Below, in pieces: positions 20,078 through 30,948 of a DNA stretch of 64,000 nt. The DNA is taken from contig VZSE01012460.1 in assembly GCA_013398275.1 (NCBI GenBank), positions 178,635 through 242,634 on the forward strand, read 5' to 3'. A program made the position numbers and the translations under genes. The DNA comes from Promerops cafer (lineage: Eukaryota > Chordata > Aves > Passeriformes > Nectariniidae). The notes under the pieces are model-generated. The model was not told the DNA's origin. It ran no database searches and worked only from the letters and a program-made list of their open reading frames with translations. Each line of letters opens with the position of its first letter. Within the stretch, counting starts at the first letter, position 1.

Positions 20078-23000
20078 GTAAGAAAAATATCATTATTACT
20101 GTTTTGGATTGTAGCAGACAATTTGTAAAAGAATACTTCTTATCATATATGTTTGTTTATTAACACTTTTAGGTGTGGCCCAACTGCTTTAAGTGATAGG
20201 GATTTACATCTACTGTTGAAGAAGTATGAATATAAACATTAGAAAGAATATATTGGAGTTTACTGATGCAAACATCATCTCTCTGTTGAACATTGCTACT
20301 CTGCCCAGCTGCTCTCTGCAGACAACTCCAATACATAAAACCTGTAGTAGATACTACTTAACACTTCTCTGTGTTTTGTGAGGAAATATCACAAGTTATC
20401 TTTCCCTCTTTAATAATAGGATGGGAGAATGGGTTGACAGTGGAGACAATAATACAAAATTAGGATATAAATATTTAGGATAATCCACAGCAGTTGTGAC
20501 TAAGATCACACATCAGAAGTGGCACACTGAGGCTGTGTTCAGCTAAATGAGAGAAGTGTGCTGCTCGCTGTCCTTTGCTAACAGACAGATCTTCAGTCAG
20601 GTTCCAGCAGCCAAAAATGCTTCAAGATACAATGTCACTACACTTGACCAAATGTCTAACTTTAGCAGTGATGCAAGACACCAGCCTTTTGAGGAGAGAC
20701 AGAAGATGGAAAGCTAACACCAAACAGAGAAAGGTAGCTTTAAAAAAGTTTTCCATTGGAAAATAGGGCAAGCTTGGTCCTCCAGACACACAGCAGAAAG
20801 CACAGAGCAACACAGGCACAGATCAAACTTAGAATTTCCACTGTTGTGCATTGCAGATCTTAGCCAGCCTCCTTTTTCTGGGGACAGCTGGAAGAAAATT
20901 GTGAATTCCTGCTGTATCTGTTATTAAGGCATTTAAAACCATGGGCTTAACAATATTTTGAAAGAGAGAAGTTTTTTTAAAGTAATGCTTTTGAGAGTGT
21001 GACCTTAAAAGGTTCTTAAATTTCTGAGAGGGGGAGCACTCTGTTCCTCCCAGGCAGCCCCACCAGCCACCAGCTTGGTTTTCTGGTCACATCTCAGTAC
21101 CTTCATCTTTTAGCCTCTTACTACTCTGACATCAGCTGGGAACCTGCCCCTCTGATAGGTGCACATTTTTCAAAGTGGAAAGCACATTAACTCAAGAAAT
21201 CAAAGACTGAAGGAGACTGGGCAGTTGTTTAAGTCACACAATGGTCTTGCATACTTATTTTGGCATCTTGAACACAAGGAATCAAAATTATGATCCAAAG
21301 TGGCCAGACCTTTCTAGACCATATGCACCAGACCATGAGTGACTTTGCACCTGCACACTGACAGGACAGGACATAAATGCACATAATATCACCTACAGAG
21401 GCAAGTGCCTGGATATTTAACTGCCTGTGCATTGTGGAGGTACAATACACCTTATTCAACACATTTTTATTTACAGATAGACATCATTTTCTTAGATGCT
21501 TAGGGAACTTGGGAGTGTTAGACTGAAGTGCACGTGGAGTTCAGTTGCTTTTTGTCACAGATGACAAGGATTGCTTAATTTCATTAATGCAGTCCTTCAA
21601 ACTTTTAAAAAATGAAATCTTGCTAGCTGTACTTTGACAAATATAAATATACTTTGACAAATATAAATCTGAGCACTAAAAGTCCTGTTCCCGTACTTCA
21701 CAGGAAAAGGAAAAATTAAAATGTCTGTACAAATACTGTTCTGTCACTAATGATTCAGGGTCAGAATTCTCTTTTGCTGAACTAAACCTCGTACACAGTG
21801 AGGAGAATGGGCCTAACAGACACAGCCTTCTATGTGAGCTGAGCTTTAAAGGCTTGCACCACAACAGTGTTCCTGAGTTAAAACTGTCCTTTTGACTAAG
21901 AGAAGAACATTAATGTCTTTATCTAGATGAAGTTATTTGATAAACACTTAAAAATCAAATTTTGTGGGGTTTTTTCTCAAATTTTCTTCCCAACAAGTCA
22001 ATTAACCAAGGATGTCATTTGGGAAGAGACACTTTTGGGAAAAGTTATGTTCCTACAACTGGAAAGTTTCTAAATACTTAATGCTAAGAAATCTTGTCTT
22101 TTCTAATGCTTCACTTGCCTATAGTTATCCATAGAGAAAAAGGAGAGGAAAAAATCTGTAAGGTTACTAATAGCCTGAATATGCCTCTAGTTCTCTCAGG
22201 GGAACTATGTGGGACATGTGGAATTACCACAGAGAGTGGTAAACTTGGGAAAGCTGGTGCCTGAATAGTGGGAATTCTTTAGTGCTGTTGTTACCTGTGA
22301 TTTCTCTAACCTGGAACACATTATGCAAGCTAAAAATCACTTCAGGCACACTTTTTTTGTTGCAAAAGAGTTTAAATCTGGAGTCAACATCTGGAGTCAG
22401 TAGAGTTAAACTAGAGCAGTGGGGGAAGGTGCTGCCCACAGGTAAATGAAGCCAGGAGAATATTGCCAAAAATTCCTGGTTGCTGCTGGGGCTGGACTCC
22501 AGAAGCTCCATTTTCCCCCTGCACAGCACTGACATGACCTGGTGGATTTTATTCACCAATTTGTACATTGTCATTCAAGAGTCTTACAACTGGGGTAGCT
22601 GAATAGTCAGGAGCTGCATGAGTGAGCCTTTTGAGATATTTCTCCTGAAAATCTGCTATTCAAGACATTCAGCTTGTGTCTAGCTCAGAGAGAGATCTGC
22701 TACAGGAACTGTTGTGGTTTGACACTGGCCCAACACCAGGCACCCACAAAAGCCANCTGATAACAGAGTCAGATAAAGTGAGCTGGAGGTAGCTGGAGGT
22801 TTGGAGGTTTATGAGTTCAGATACGGACCAGGAGAAAAACACTCCAAGGGCAAAACAGGCTTGGCTTAGAGGTACAAAGTGACTTCATTACTAAAAAAAT
22901 CAGAGGATAATGAGAACTAAAATAAACCCTTAAAAACACCTTTATTCCCCCAAGCTGTTCCTCCTTCCCACCGAGAGTGCAGGGAGACGGCATGGGGGTG

Positions 23001-23571
23001 GGGGGGAGGTTTGGTGGGTGCTTTCTCAAAGAGAAAGAAATCTCTTTCTCAAAGAGAAATCTCTCTTCCTGGCAGAGAAGCAGCCAGGCATGAAGGCATG
23101 AAGGGCAGTTGAGGTGCTCCCTGTTAATGAGCGTGTTCGCTGTTCGCAGACGCCTCCGAGTTCAGCTGCCGGGAGATGCGCACCACGCGCTACCTGACGG
23201 ACGGGCCGTGCCGCAGCCTGAAGCCGGTCAAGGAGCTGCTGTGCTCCGGCCAGTGCGAGCCCTCGCACCTCCTGCCCAACTCCATCGGCAGGGGCAAGTG
23301 GTGGCGGCAGAACGCCCTGGATTACCGCTGCATCCCCGCGCACACCCGCACCCAGCGCATCCTCATGGCCTGTCCCCAGGAGGAGACTCGGACTTACAAA
23401 TTCCGAGCGGCCACGTCCTGCAAGTGCAAGCGCTACACTCGCTACCACAACCAGTCTGAGCTCAAGGACTTCGGCAAGGAAAGCGCCCGGCCCCAGAAGA
23501 ACAAGAAGCCGCATCTCCCCAGAGCCAGGAGCGGCAAATCTAACCAGCACGAGCTAGAAAATGCTTATTAG
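19858..23571 (+). CDS. SOST: SOST (sclerostin), complete two-exon gene
   Basis: Join(19858-20077, 23150-23571) encodes 213 residues, the same length as human sclerostin. Sclerostin is a secreted cystine-knot glycoprotein of the DAN/CCN-type group. It binds LRP5/6/4 and blocks WNT signalling, limiting bone formation. The N-terminus is a hydrophobic signal peptide (MQISWAVCAVCVVTQITF) followed by QGWQMFKNDATEIIPE, nearly identical to mammals. The NNT sequon and the NQS sequon in YHNQSELKDFG are potential N-glycosylation sites. Exon 2 carries the knot with eight Cys: SCRE, GPC, LCSGQC, RCIP, MAC, SCKCKR. Its loop LPNSIGRGKWW contains the Asn-x-Ile LRP-binding motif (human PNAIG). The basic tail ends ELENAY exactly as in mammals. 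No lesion is seen. Confidence 0.98.
21631..21668. repeat. 20-bp tandem duplication
   Basis: Two copies of actttgacaaatataaat lie 20 bases apart, identical over 18 bases. Confidence 0.9.
22710..23020 (+). mobile_element. ERV LTR relic (5' half, avian ERVL-like) in SOST intron
   Basis: It begins tgttgtggtttgacactgg and caggcacccacaaaagcc, typical of the 5' end (TG) of a widespread avian LTR. After a 60-base interruption that starts at an ambiguous base (22756) it continues with gggcaaaacaggctt, ttcattactaaaaaaatcag, aggataatgagaactaaa and a G-rich tail. No retroviral coding sequence is seen. The element stops about 130 bases before SOST exon 2. Confidence 0.65.
22771..22800. repeat. 30-bp block also present in SOST 3' UTR (copy 1)
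   Basis: The block agataaagtgagctggaggt plus agctggaggt matches 23757-23786 with one mismatch (t/c). Flanking ctgataa on the left and ttggagg on the right are also shared, so the homologous segment is about 60 bases. Confidence 0.9.
23022..23059. repeat. Duplicated palindrome TTTCTCAAAGAGAAA
   Basis: Two copies of a 15-base palindromic unit (23022-23036 and 23045-23059) can fold individually or pair with each other. They sit about 90 bases before the SOST exon 2 acceptor. Confidence 0.85.
23150..23571 (+). CDS. SOST: SOST exon 2 (cystine-knot domain)
   Basis: The acceptor is tgttcgcag|ACGCC; AC completes the Asp codon begun in exon 1. It encodes 140 residues from DASEFSCREMRTTRYLTDGP to ELENAY and TAG. 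GC at third positions is very high in the first two thirds and falls toward the stop, in contrast to exon 1. Confidence 0.98.
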
Positions 23572-23756
23572 AAGGTGGCTCTGGGTGACACAGACTGGCA
23601 GCTCTGGATGTTTTCTAAACCATCAAAAGGCACTCAGAGGCCACAGCATGATGTTCTGACTGCAGTAGGTTCCAATTCCTTCTGCTAAGCTGGGTCAAAG
23701 GCTCACATAGGCAAAAATCTATCAGATTATAGCATTTATGGTCTGATAAGAGGATG

Positions 23757-23786
23757 AGATAAAGCGAGCTGGAGGTAGCTGGAGGT
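23757..23786. repeat. 30-bp block also present in SOST intron 1 (copy 2)
   Basis: The second copy of the block described at 22771-22800, lying 185 bases after the SOST stop codon and therefore in the 3' UTR. Confidence 0.9.
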
Positions 23787-24956
23787 GCCCCTTGGAGGCC
23801 CATGCGAGTTTGTGTGTCTTGTACGAGTAGGAAGGCAGAGGAAAGTGAAGCTGTTGGGGTGACAATCACACTTTGCTAGAAATCATTCCACTCACTTTAT
23901 GTGAACAGAATACTGAAATCCCCTTCCCAGACGATGCAGGACCAGCTTGCAATTAGGGAAGCACCAGGAGAGTTAGCACTCTCTGAAGGAGCCATAGAAA
24001 GTTAAGGGTAGCAGGGATTTCAAGTTACAGTGAAAAAAGTCAAATTGTTGGAAAATTAACACACTATCAGATGTCCTCATGCACCAGGTGTTTCCTCTCA
24101 AACACAGAAACCAAAATATGACACCAGTGTTCTCAAAACAGAGGTAAAAGTATGACAAATCTATTTCATACTTTTAATTAAAAGATTATGGGGCCGATGA
24201 ATTCAAAACTGAGATTTGGCAACTAAAACCATATTGATTTAGGAACAATAATTTGTTTTAGGGACAATTCAACAAATTCTCCTAAATGGAGCAGTTTTAT
24301 GGAAAAGATGCTCCTCTCAAACCAGATAACCTCACTGATGTTTGTCCTGTAAACAGCTAACCTTATACATAATGTAGAAAATACTGATTATTCCTTATTT
24401 CCTAGAACACGTTTAATATCAGCTTAGATACATCCATTTACATTTTCTATTCTGTAGAGTTTGGATTATCTGGCCACACACTCTGTAGCACTAAAACTGT
24501 GCAAACCAAGCTCTGTGAGCAAGGTGGTGGTTCTGCATTAAAAGTGAGCCTCTGCTAAGTCATGAATTCCTCTAGAAAAGTCTTTAGGATATGCAGCTTT
24601 GATAAGTCTCTATTTTTGCAGCAACTTTCCTTTACTTAGCTTCTCAACACTCAGACTAATGTTTGTGTTTTTACATTAAAGAATATTGTTAGAAAGTGAA
24701 TTGTCACATACTGTATACGTCCTGTAGAATTTATGCTGAAATAATATAAACTGTGGAAATTTGCAATGTTGATAGATTTTTCAGTTATTTTATGTGGGAC
24801 CAGAACCTAGAGAGAAAAGATATAATTTCAGAAAGTGAATTACGTATTTATTTTTTTTCCAGAAATTATTTATGCAATGTTTTAACTTGTAGAGAACAGG
24901 AAGTAATACTGCTTTAAAATTATTCATCTGTTATTTTTAATTTTAAATACATTGTT

Positions 24957-24962
24957 AATAAA
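24957..24962 (+). terminator. SOST: SOST candidate poly(A) signal
   Basis: AATAAA in very AT-rich sequence about 1.4 kb after the stop codon, close to the 3' UTR length of mammalian SOST. Alternatives occur at 25294-25299 and 25496-25501. Confidence 0.55.
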
Positions 24963-26989
24963 GTAGAAACAATGATTAATTATAGAAAGACTCATTGATT
25001 TTCAGCTACAGTATAAAGCTGATTTCCTGCAAAGCCAGGGATTTACAGAACAGTCAGGCTGTCAAGTCCACTTTCTGTGATCAAAAGTGTCAAGATCCTT
25101 AATTCTAACAACCTACATATCCCTAAAGAAACTCCATCCTGGAACTCATTGCTCTGGTACAGGATGTTTCTCATGGAAAAGTTCTTCCTGGGCAAATGAG
25201 TAGCTCAGAATTATTTCCATATTCTCGTTTCTGCTTCCCCAGGACATTTCCTGATTCATATGTTCACAACTGGATAAAGCCACCAAAGAAAACAATAAAT
25301 CTGTGAACTGGCAATCAGGAATTCTTCATTGAAATCTGATTGCTTCAGATTTCTTTCATTGGGAAAAAAAAAAAAAGAAAAGAAAAATAGCGTGGAATCC
25401 CCTTGCAAGTGCTGCCAAGCAACAGTTAAAATTTTTTACAGTTTGGTATTGTAGACCTATGCTCATTTTCATTTAGTCTTTAAGAAACCTTTTCCAATAA
25501 AGTCAGAGAAAACTGAGCTTGGGCTGCACATAGCATGCAGGTCTCTCAATGCAGATGTAAAGATGAGCAGCTTTTCCAAGACAACCAGTATATAAGTTGT
25601 CTTTTCCTTACTATGACTTGATACATCATAAAAAAAAACCAAAATAAACCATTGTCACAACTGCAACAACATTTTCCAGACTTATCTTTGGTCACTGTTT
25701 TTACCTTCCTTTGGCTGGAGCCAGAACTGAACAATGCCATAATGGACAGTCCTCAGAAAAGAAATCAAGTCACTTTTTTCAGACAGAATTCAGGATTTCT
25801 CTAAATCTGCTTTTCCCCCCCATTTTTATTTCCAACAAGTTGTGTAGACCGTGGCACATTCTCTAAAATACACTCACTGGCTTAAAATAGTCACTGTCAT
25901 TTCTTCTTCTGGCAAAAATAGAATTCTGCTGCAATTCAGTGAAAAATAAACCTACCAGCAGAAGAAAGATCCTGCTGGTATCCACAAGGGGCCAAAAATT
26001 TTGCACAAGGTTCATCTTTTTAATTAGAAATTGCACAATAAAGAGCATAACTTTATCCAGTGAGGTCCTAGGCCCAGAAAACACATCACATGTGTGTTCT
26101 GCAAGTGTGGTTGAGAGAGTCAGCACTGTGAAATATGGAAGGAATAAACATGTATTTTTTTAGCCATATGACATCAACTTATAATTAGCTTGTTTCACTC
26201 AAATTAGTGCAGCATATGGGCACACAGAACAACTTTTCTATAATAAACAGCCTGGAAAGCCTTAAATGATCATATAACATATTTATATGTTGCTGGAGTT
26301 TGGATTGAACATGCTGTGCAGCTTTAACCTGACATTTGATAAACTGAACTCCCCTTGACAGGCCAGTAATGGAAGTCCACTTCTAAAATAACTCAGCATT
26401 TAAAATAAAGCCAGCACGAATTGCAGAACTTGCAGGACATGCAGCCAATGTCATTTAGTTACACAAAACAGTGCAGCTGCTCCCCTTGCAGCCCTAGAGC
26501 CATCAAAGGACAATTCAACTCCAAGTTTTTCCAAGGGATTGACATTTCTCTTCCCAGAATTGTGGAGACAGTTTTGAACCCTGAATGTTGGAGAGTCGAG
26601 CAGCAGAGTTCATGGACAAGGCTCATGATGCCTTGTTGCCATTTCACTGAGTTGGGAATATGTATTTTTTTATATTATTCTCCAAAATGGATTTTACTCT
26701 GGGTAGAGTATAACAAACACAGTGTGTGTCAAGACCAAAGGGAGGAAGTAATGCTGGTTCTTCTGTCTCTGTTAACCATTTCTGATGCTGTATCCTGAAC
26801 TGGTTATTTCTTTCAATCCTAAAAGCTTTCACTGTTCTTCTATGAGAACAAGTTCTTAGTGTAAAAAAAAAGATAATAAAACTAATCAGTAAAGCCTGAA
26901 AAGAGGTAAAACTTAGCACATGCCCTGCTAATTCTGAAGTAAAAGTGGAACAAGCACAAAGAGAACTGTTAAAACACCTCACCTTTACC

Positions 26990-27160
26990 ACATTACAGTG
27001 TACAGAAAAATTGAACACTTCCAGGGACAGGGCAGCCACAGCTTCTCTGGGCAACCTGTTCCAGTGCCTCACCACCCTCACAGTAAAGAATTTCTTCCTA
27101 AAATCTAACCCTCTTCCAGTTTAAAACCATTGCCCCAGACTCCCTGATGTAGAGGCCTGT
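26990..27160 (-). mobile_element. CR1 LINE fragment, 3' region
   Basis: The + strand reads gcttctctgggcaacctgtt and caccaccctcacagtaaag, the reverse complement of the well-known CR1 3'-UTR segment (GAGGGTGGTGAGGCACTGGA). The copy is on the minus strand and truncated. Confidence 0.85.
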
Positions 27161-30100
27161 CCATGTTTCCTGTAGGCCCAAGTTAGGTGTTGGAAGTCTG
27201 CTCTAAGTTCTTCTGGAGCCATAAACATCCATTTTAGCCCTCTCAGGTGAGGCAGTGTGTGATGTGAATCTTTTTTTTTGCCCCATATTGGCCACTTAGA
27301 TTACAGCTGATGCCAGTGGGCCTGTCATGACACTTGGGAACTCGCACTTCAGATGGAAATTGTGAATTTTCTTATGAACTTGAGAACACATTGGTCTGTT
27401 CTTGGCATCCAGAAGGGTAATACCATCATTTCACCTCAAAGGGGAGTAGCTCCAAGTCCTTGACTGAGTCCTGAGTCCCAAATCCTTGATTTAGTTACAA
27501 ATCCAAAGTCATGCATCTCCCCACATTAGGCTGTTTGGAGCATTAACCCTAAGGCTCAAACTTTCTAGTTCATGGCTTTCTAGGCAATTTAAATATACTC
27601 TCAAACCAAGGAATAACAGGGTATTTATTTCATGGTTATCAAGCCCCTAAATTAAACAGACATCATTATCACTCCACCAACAATTTAATGCTTGCAGCAT
27701 GAGGTTACTTCAATTAAGAAAACAGCTCAGCTCTGGCTAAATAAATAAGTGATGTCATTCTTCATTCAGACCTCCAGATTCTTTGGTGTAAAAACTTCCC
27801 TTAGGAGAGGTTTTGGGACATGGTGGCTCCTCTGAGACTATTTACATCTCTCAATTTCTCTAATCTCTTCTTCCTTCCTTCCTCCTGTCTATTTCCTTCC
27901 CTTTCACTATAAACTGGCCAGTATTTAACTCCAATGCTTCCAGCCTGCCCAACATGCTTTTAGAATTGGGTGGTTGTTGGTTTGTTGTTTTGTTGGGGTT
28001 TTTTTATAACCAGAAATAAGGCTTAATTTAAGGTAATTACTTTCCCATTTGGAGAGTTTTGCTATTTGCAGGGCCTTATTTTTTTCCCTAGTCAAATTAG
28101 CAGGAGAAGTTAGTTTTAAAAGTGATAGTTTTCTCCTAAAATTGTTTGTCAGATTAAGGGTAGCCCTCAAAACCAGAAACTTCTCACTCATGTTGAATTT
28201 CTGCATGTCTAGAAACCAAAGTGGTGCTATCAGGAAATTATTGAGGGGATGAAGAGTACAAACAATGACATAGACTTCCAGTGAATGTATGTGTGTATTT
28301 AAGTCTGATCACCAATTAGTATGGGCTTCTAAATAAATTAATCTTTAAATCAGAAGTGTCCAGAGTCCTCCTAGGAGTCAAAAATGGGCCCATTGGAAAA
28401 GACACATTTCTCTAGAACTGGGTTTTTTTCAGTAACATCTCTAATATGGCATTGAGAACTCACAATCACTCATGAGGATTGAACTTGCACTTGCAGTGGA
28501 ACAACAGCACTTTGTGGAATGAGAAGGGTTAACAGTGCAAATCTTCAGTGGAGTCCTGTCCATGATAGGAGTAAGTGAATAGGACATCCTTAGGGAGAGC
28601 TGGCATAATATCAGGATCTAAGCATCATACCCTCAGACAGATCCCTTCCTTCTATTTGGAGTGCTATCTGTCTAACCTGTAAGGATTTTAACTTCATTAT
28701 TTTGGGGGTTTGGCCACTGGATGTGTGCAACTGGTTTGTAGGCCAGTCTGAGCTGGCAGTTTGCATGTGAGGAATAAACTCAGCCCACATCCAATTTACT
28801 TTTAAGCTACACAGCCCTCAAATCTGTAATTCTGGTTTGGTCAGCAGTGCCATCACCCTGTATTTACTGAAAAACACCACTATTATTTTGAAGTATGTGT
28901 TACATATACACATGCCAAAGAACCTTGAATTTATTGTATTTCTCTGCAAACAGTGGAAATATAAATTCTAATACATATTCAGAGTGCAGATAGAATAACA
29001 CAGGCCAAAGGGTATTCATGCAGACATTTTTTATGGGTGGTCTTTGGGGAAATGACAGTTATGGTAAAACTTATTTGGACCTGGCTCTTCAGGGAGACCT
29101 CACATGCAAGTCTGGTGAAAGGCTGGTACAGAAATGTTTAAAAAAAACCCAAAACCCTCCCAAAAATAAGTAAGAAGAAAGTCATGCCCAAGAGATAACT
29201 GCAACTGATATGGCTTCCTGTGGAGCTGTACTGATTTTTCATATCTAGCTCCTAAGACAGTATTTAAAGGACAATCACCCAGATTGCATTTATGCAGGTT
29301 AAAAAAAGATCTTCTATGTATGAAAGGCCAAAAAAGCCATACTAATCAGCCAGAATAAACATATTTAGCAGTAATAACAGAAGGATTCTTCACATCTGCA
29401 GCCCATGGCAATTTAAAATTAGTTAATTTTCAAAAATTTCACTCTGAGTTACTGGGCAGTATACAGACATACTTAGCTCCAAATAGCACATACATAAAGG
29501 ATATAGATGTGAAAGAAATAAATGGAAGTAGAATAGGATAAATATATTTCTGTGGCAATGTATTTGTTAAGGAAGAAAAGCAGTTGGAATATTGGTAAGG
29601 CAAATCAGAAAAGCTTAAATAGATCTGAGTTACTGAGTCCATTTTGTTTGACTGACCAAAGCCTTGAGTCCTGTGCATGCTTGGTGTTTTGTGTTCTAAA
29701 TTACAATATCTGGCAAGAAAAAAAATTGGGTTTTGTCTTTGATCCTCAGTTAAAGCAGACTGAGAAAATCCCTTCTTAACTGGTTAATAGTTCATGGGGC
29801 TAAAATTGTTGTTGTAGCACAATCTGTGGGAACAACACAGGAGAAACATTTCCTGCAGAAAGAATGCTGAAGTTTAATTACTACACATCACATGAGGGAG
29901 AATTTCAATTTTTAGGGCCCTGTGTTCAGGCAGTTACTAGGTAGCCAGCTTGTAGTGGAATATTGATGCTTTAGTCTAATCTCTGCTGTGCCAGAGAACA
30001 GTGGAGGGGCCTCATTCTCATGATGGGGTAGAAGGAATGCTACACATTTCTTAGGTCTTATCATCATGTACATTGCTATGCCAGGCAGTTTAATTAATAA

Positions 30101-30888
30101 CTGTCAACATCTTGTCATTTATCATTACCCAAACAGGAGGTAAGGACCCTTCCATGTGCATGCTGTACAAATAAATTAAAGTTGTCTCCCCCAGTCTCAT
30201 GGGTTTGCTGCTGTCACTCACTCGTGTTGTCTTTTCTGCAGTTCAAAGAATTGCATCTTATCTTGCTCCCAGGGCTGGGCAGCTATTTATGTCCTGTAAA
30301 ACAAAAGCACATGCAAGCCTGGTGGATCAGAATTAAATTATTGAGTTCACCAGAAAACATTTACCACTAGATTTTATATGTACAAGGAAGACTGTTTCAT
30401 CAGCAGAGAAATGCAGATACACCACAGTCAGATAATGATGTCAAAATAAGCTTTTTCACTGACTTTAAATGTCATCAGAGCAATCCCTTATTTTCATATC
30501 ACAAAGCTAAATACTAACTAGTTCAGTGTAAGTAAATTGCTTATCTTTCTTTGGAATCACATGCAGCACACAGGAACACTCAGAATGGCTCTGGGTACTG
30601 CATGAGATTTTGTTTCCAACAGTCAAGCCTAAAAAACTTTCTCTCTCTGAATGCTTTGATTCTTAATAGCAATCTGTAGGAAAAACCAATTCCAGCTGAA
30701 ATGAGAGAGGTAGTGTGATAGACACACTTCCAAACACAATCCATTTTTAGTAAATAAAAATAATAAGTTTATGAGACGTACTCTATGGCCAGGGACACAT
30801 CATGCCAGGGACAGCACACAGGGAAACAGGAGCCCCACAGATATTGTTATTTAAGTTTAAAAAAAAACCAAACTGAACTCCAGTACAA

Positions 30889-30948
30889 TGTATTCCAGTA
30901 CAATGTACTCCAGTACAGTATTGTACTCTGTACAATATACTGAACTGG
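30889..30948. repeat. CCAGTACAATGTA tandem units followed by a strong hairpin
   Basis: Two direct copies of CCAGTACAATGTA lead into an inverted repeat. CCAGTACAGTATTGTAC (30910-30926) pairs, across a 3-base loop TCT, with GTACAATATACTGAACTGG (30930-30948), with one mismatch and a two-base bulge. Confidence 0.85.

Larger units (their letters stand above)
20078..23149 (+). other. SOST: SOST intron 1
   Basis: A 3.1-kb intron (gtaaga...cgcag). It contains a 20-bp tandem duplication at 21631-21668, an LTR relic at 22710-23020 with a single ambiguous base at 22756, and paired TTTCTCAAAGAGAAA palindromes at 23022-23059 just upstream of the acceptor. Confidence 0.95.

Noticed and set aside
23026..23550. 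174-codon minus-strand frame over SOST exon 2
   Set aside because: Antisense shadow of the GC-rich cystine-knot exon; no homology and no splice logic.
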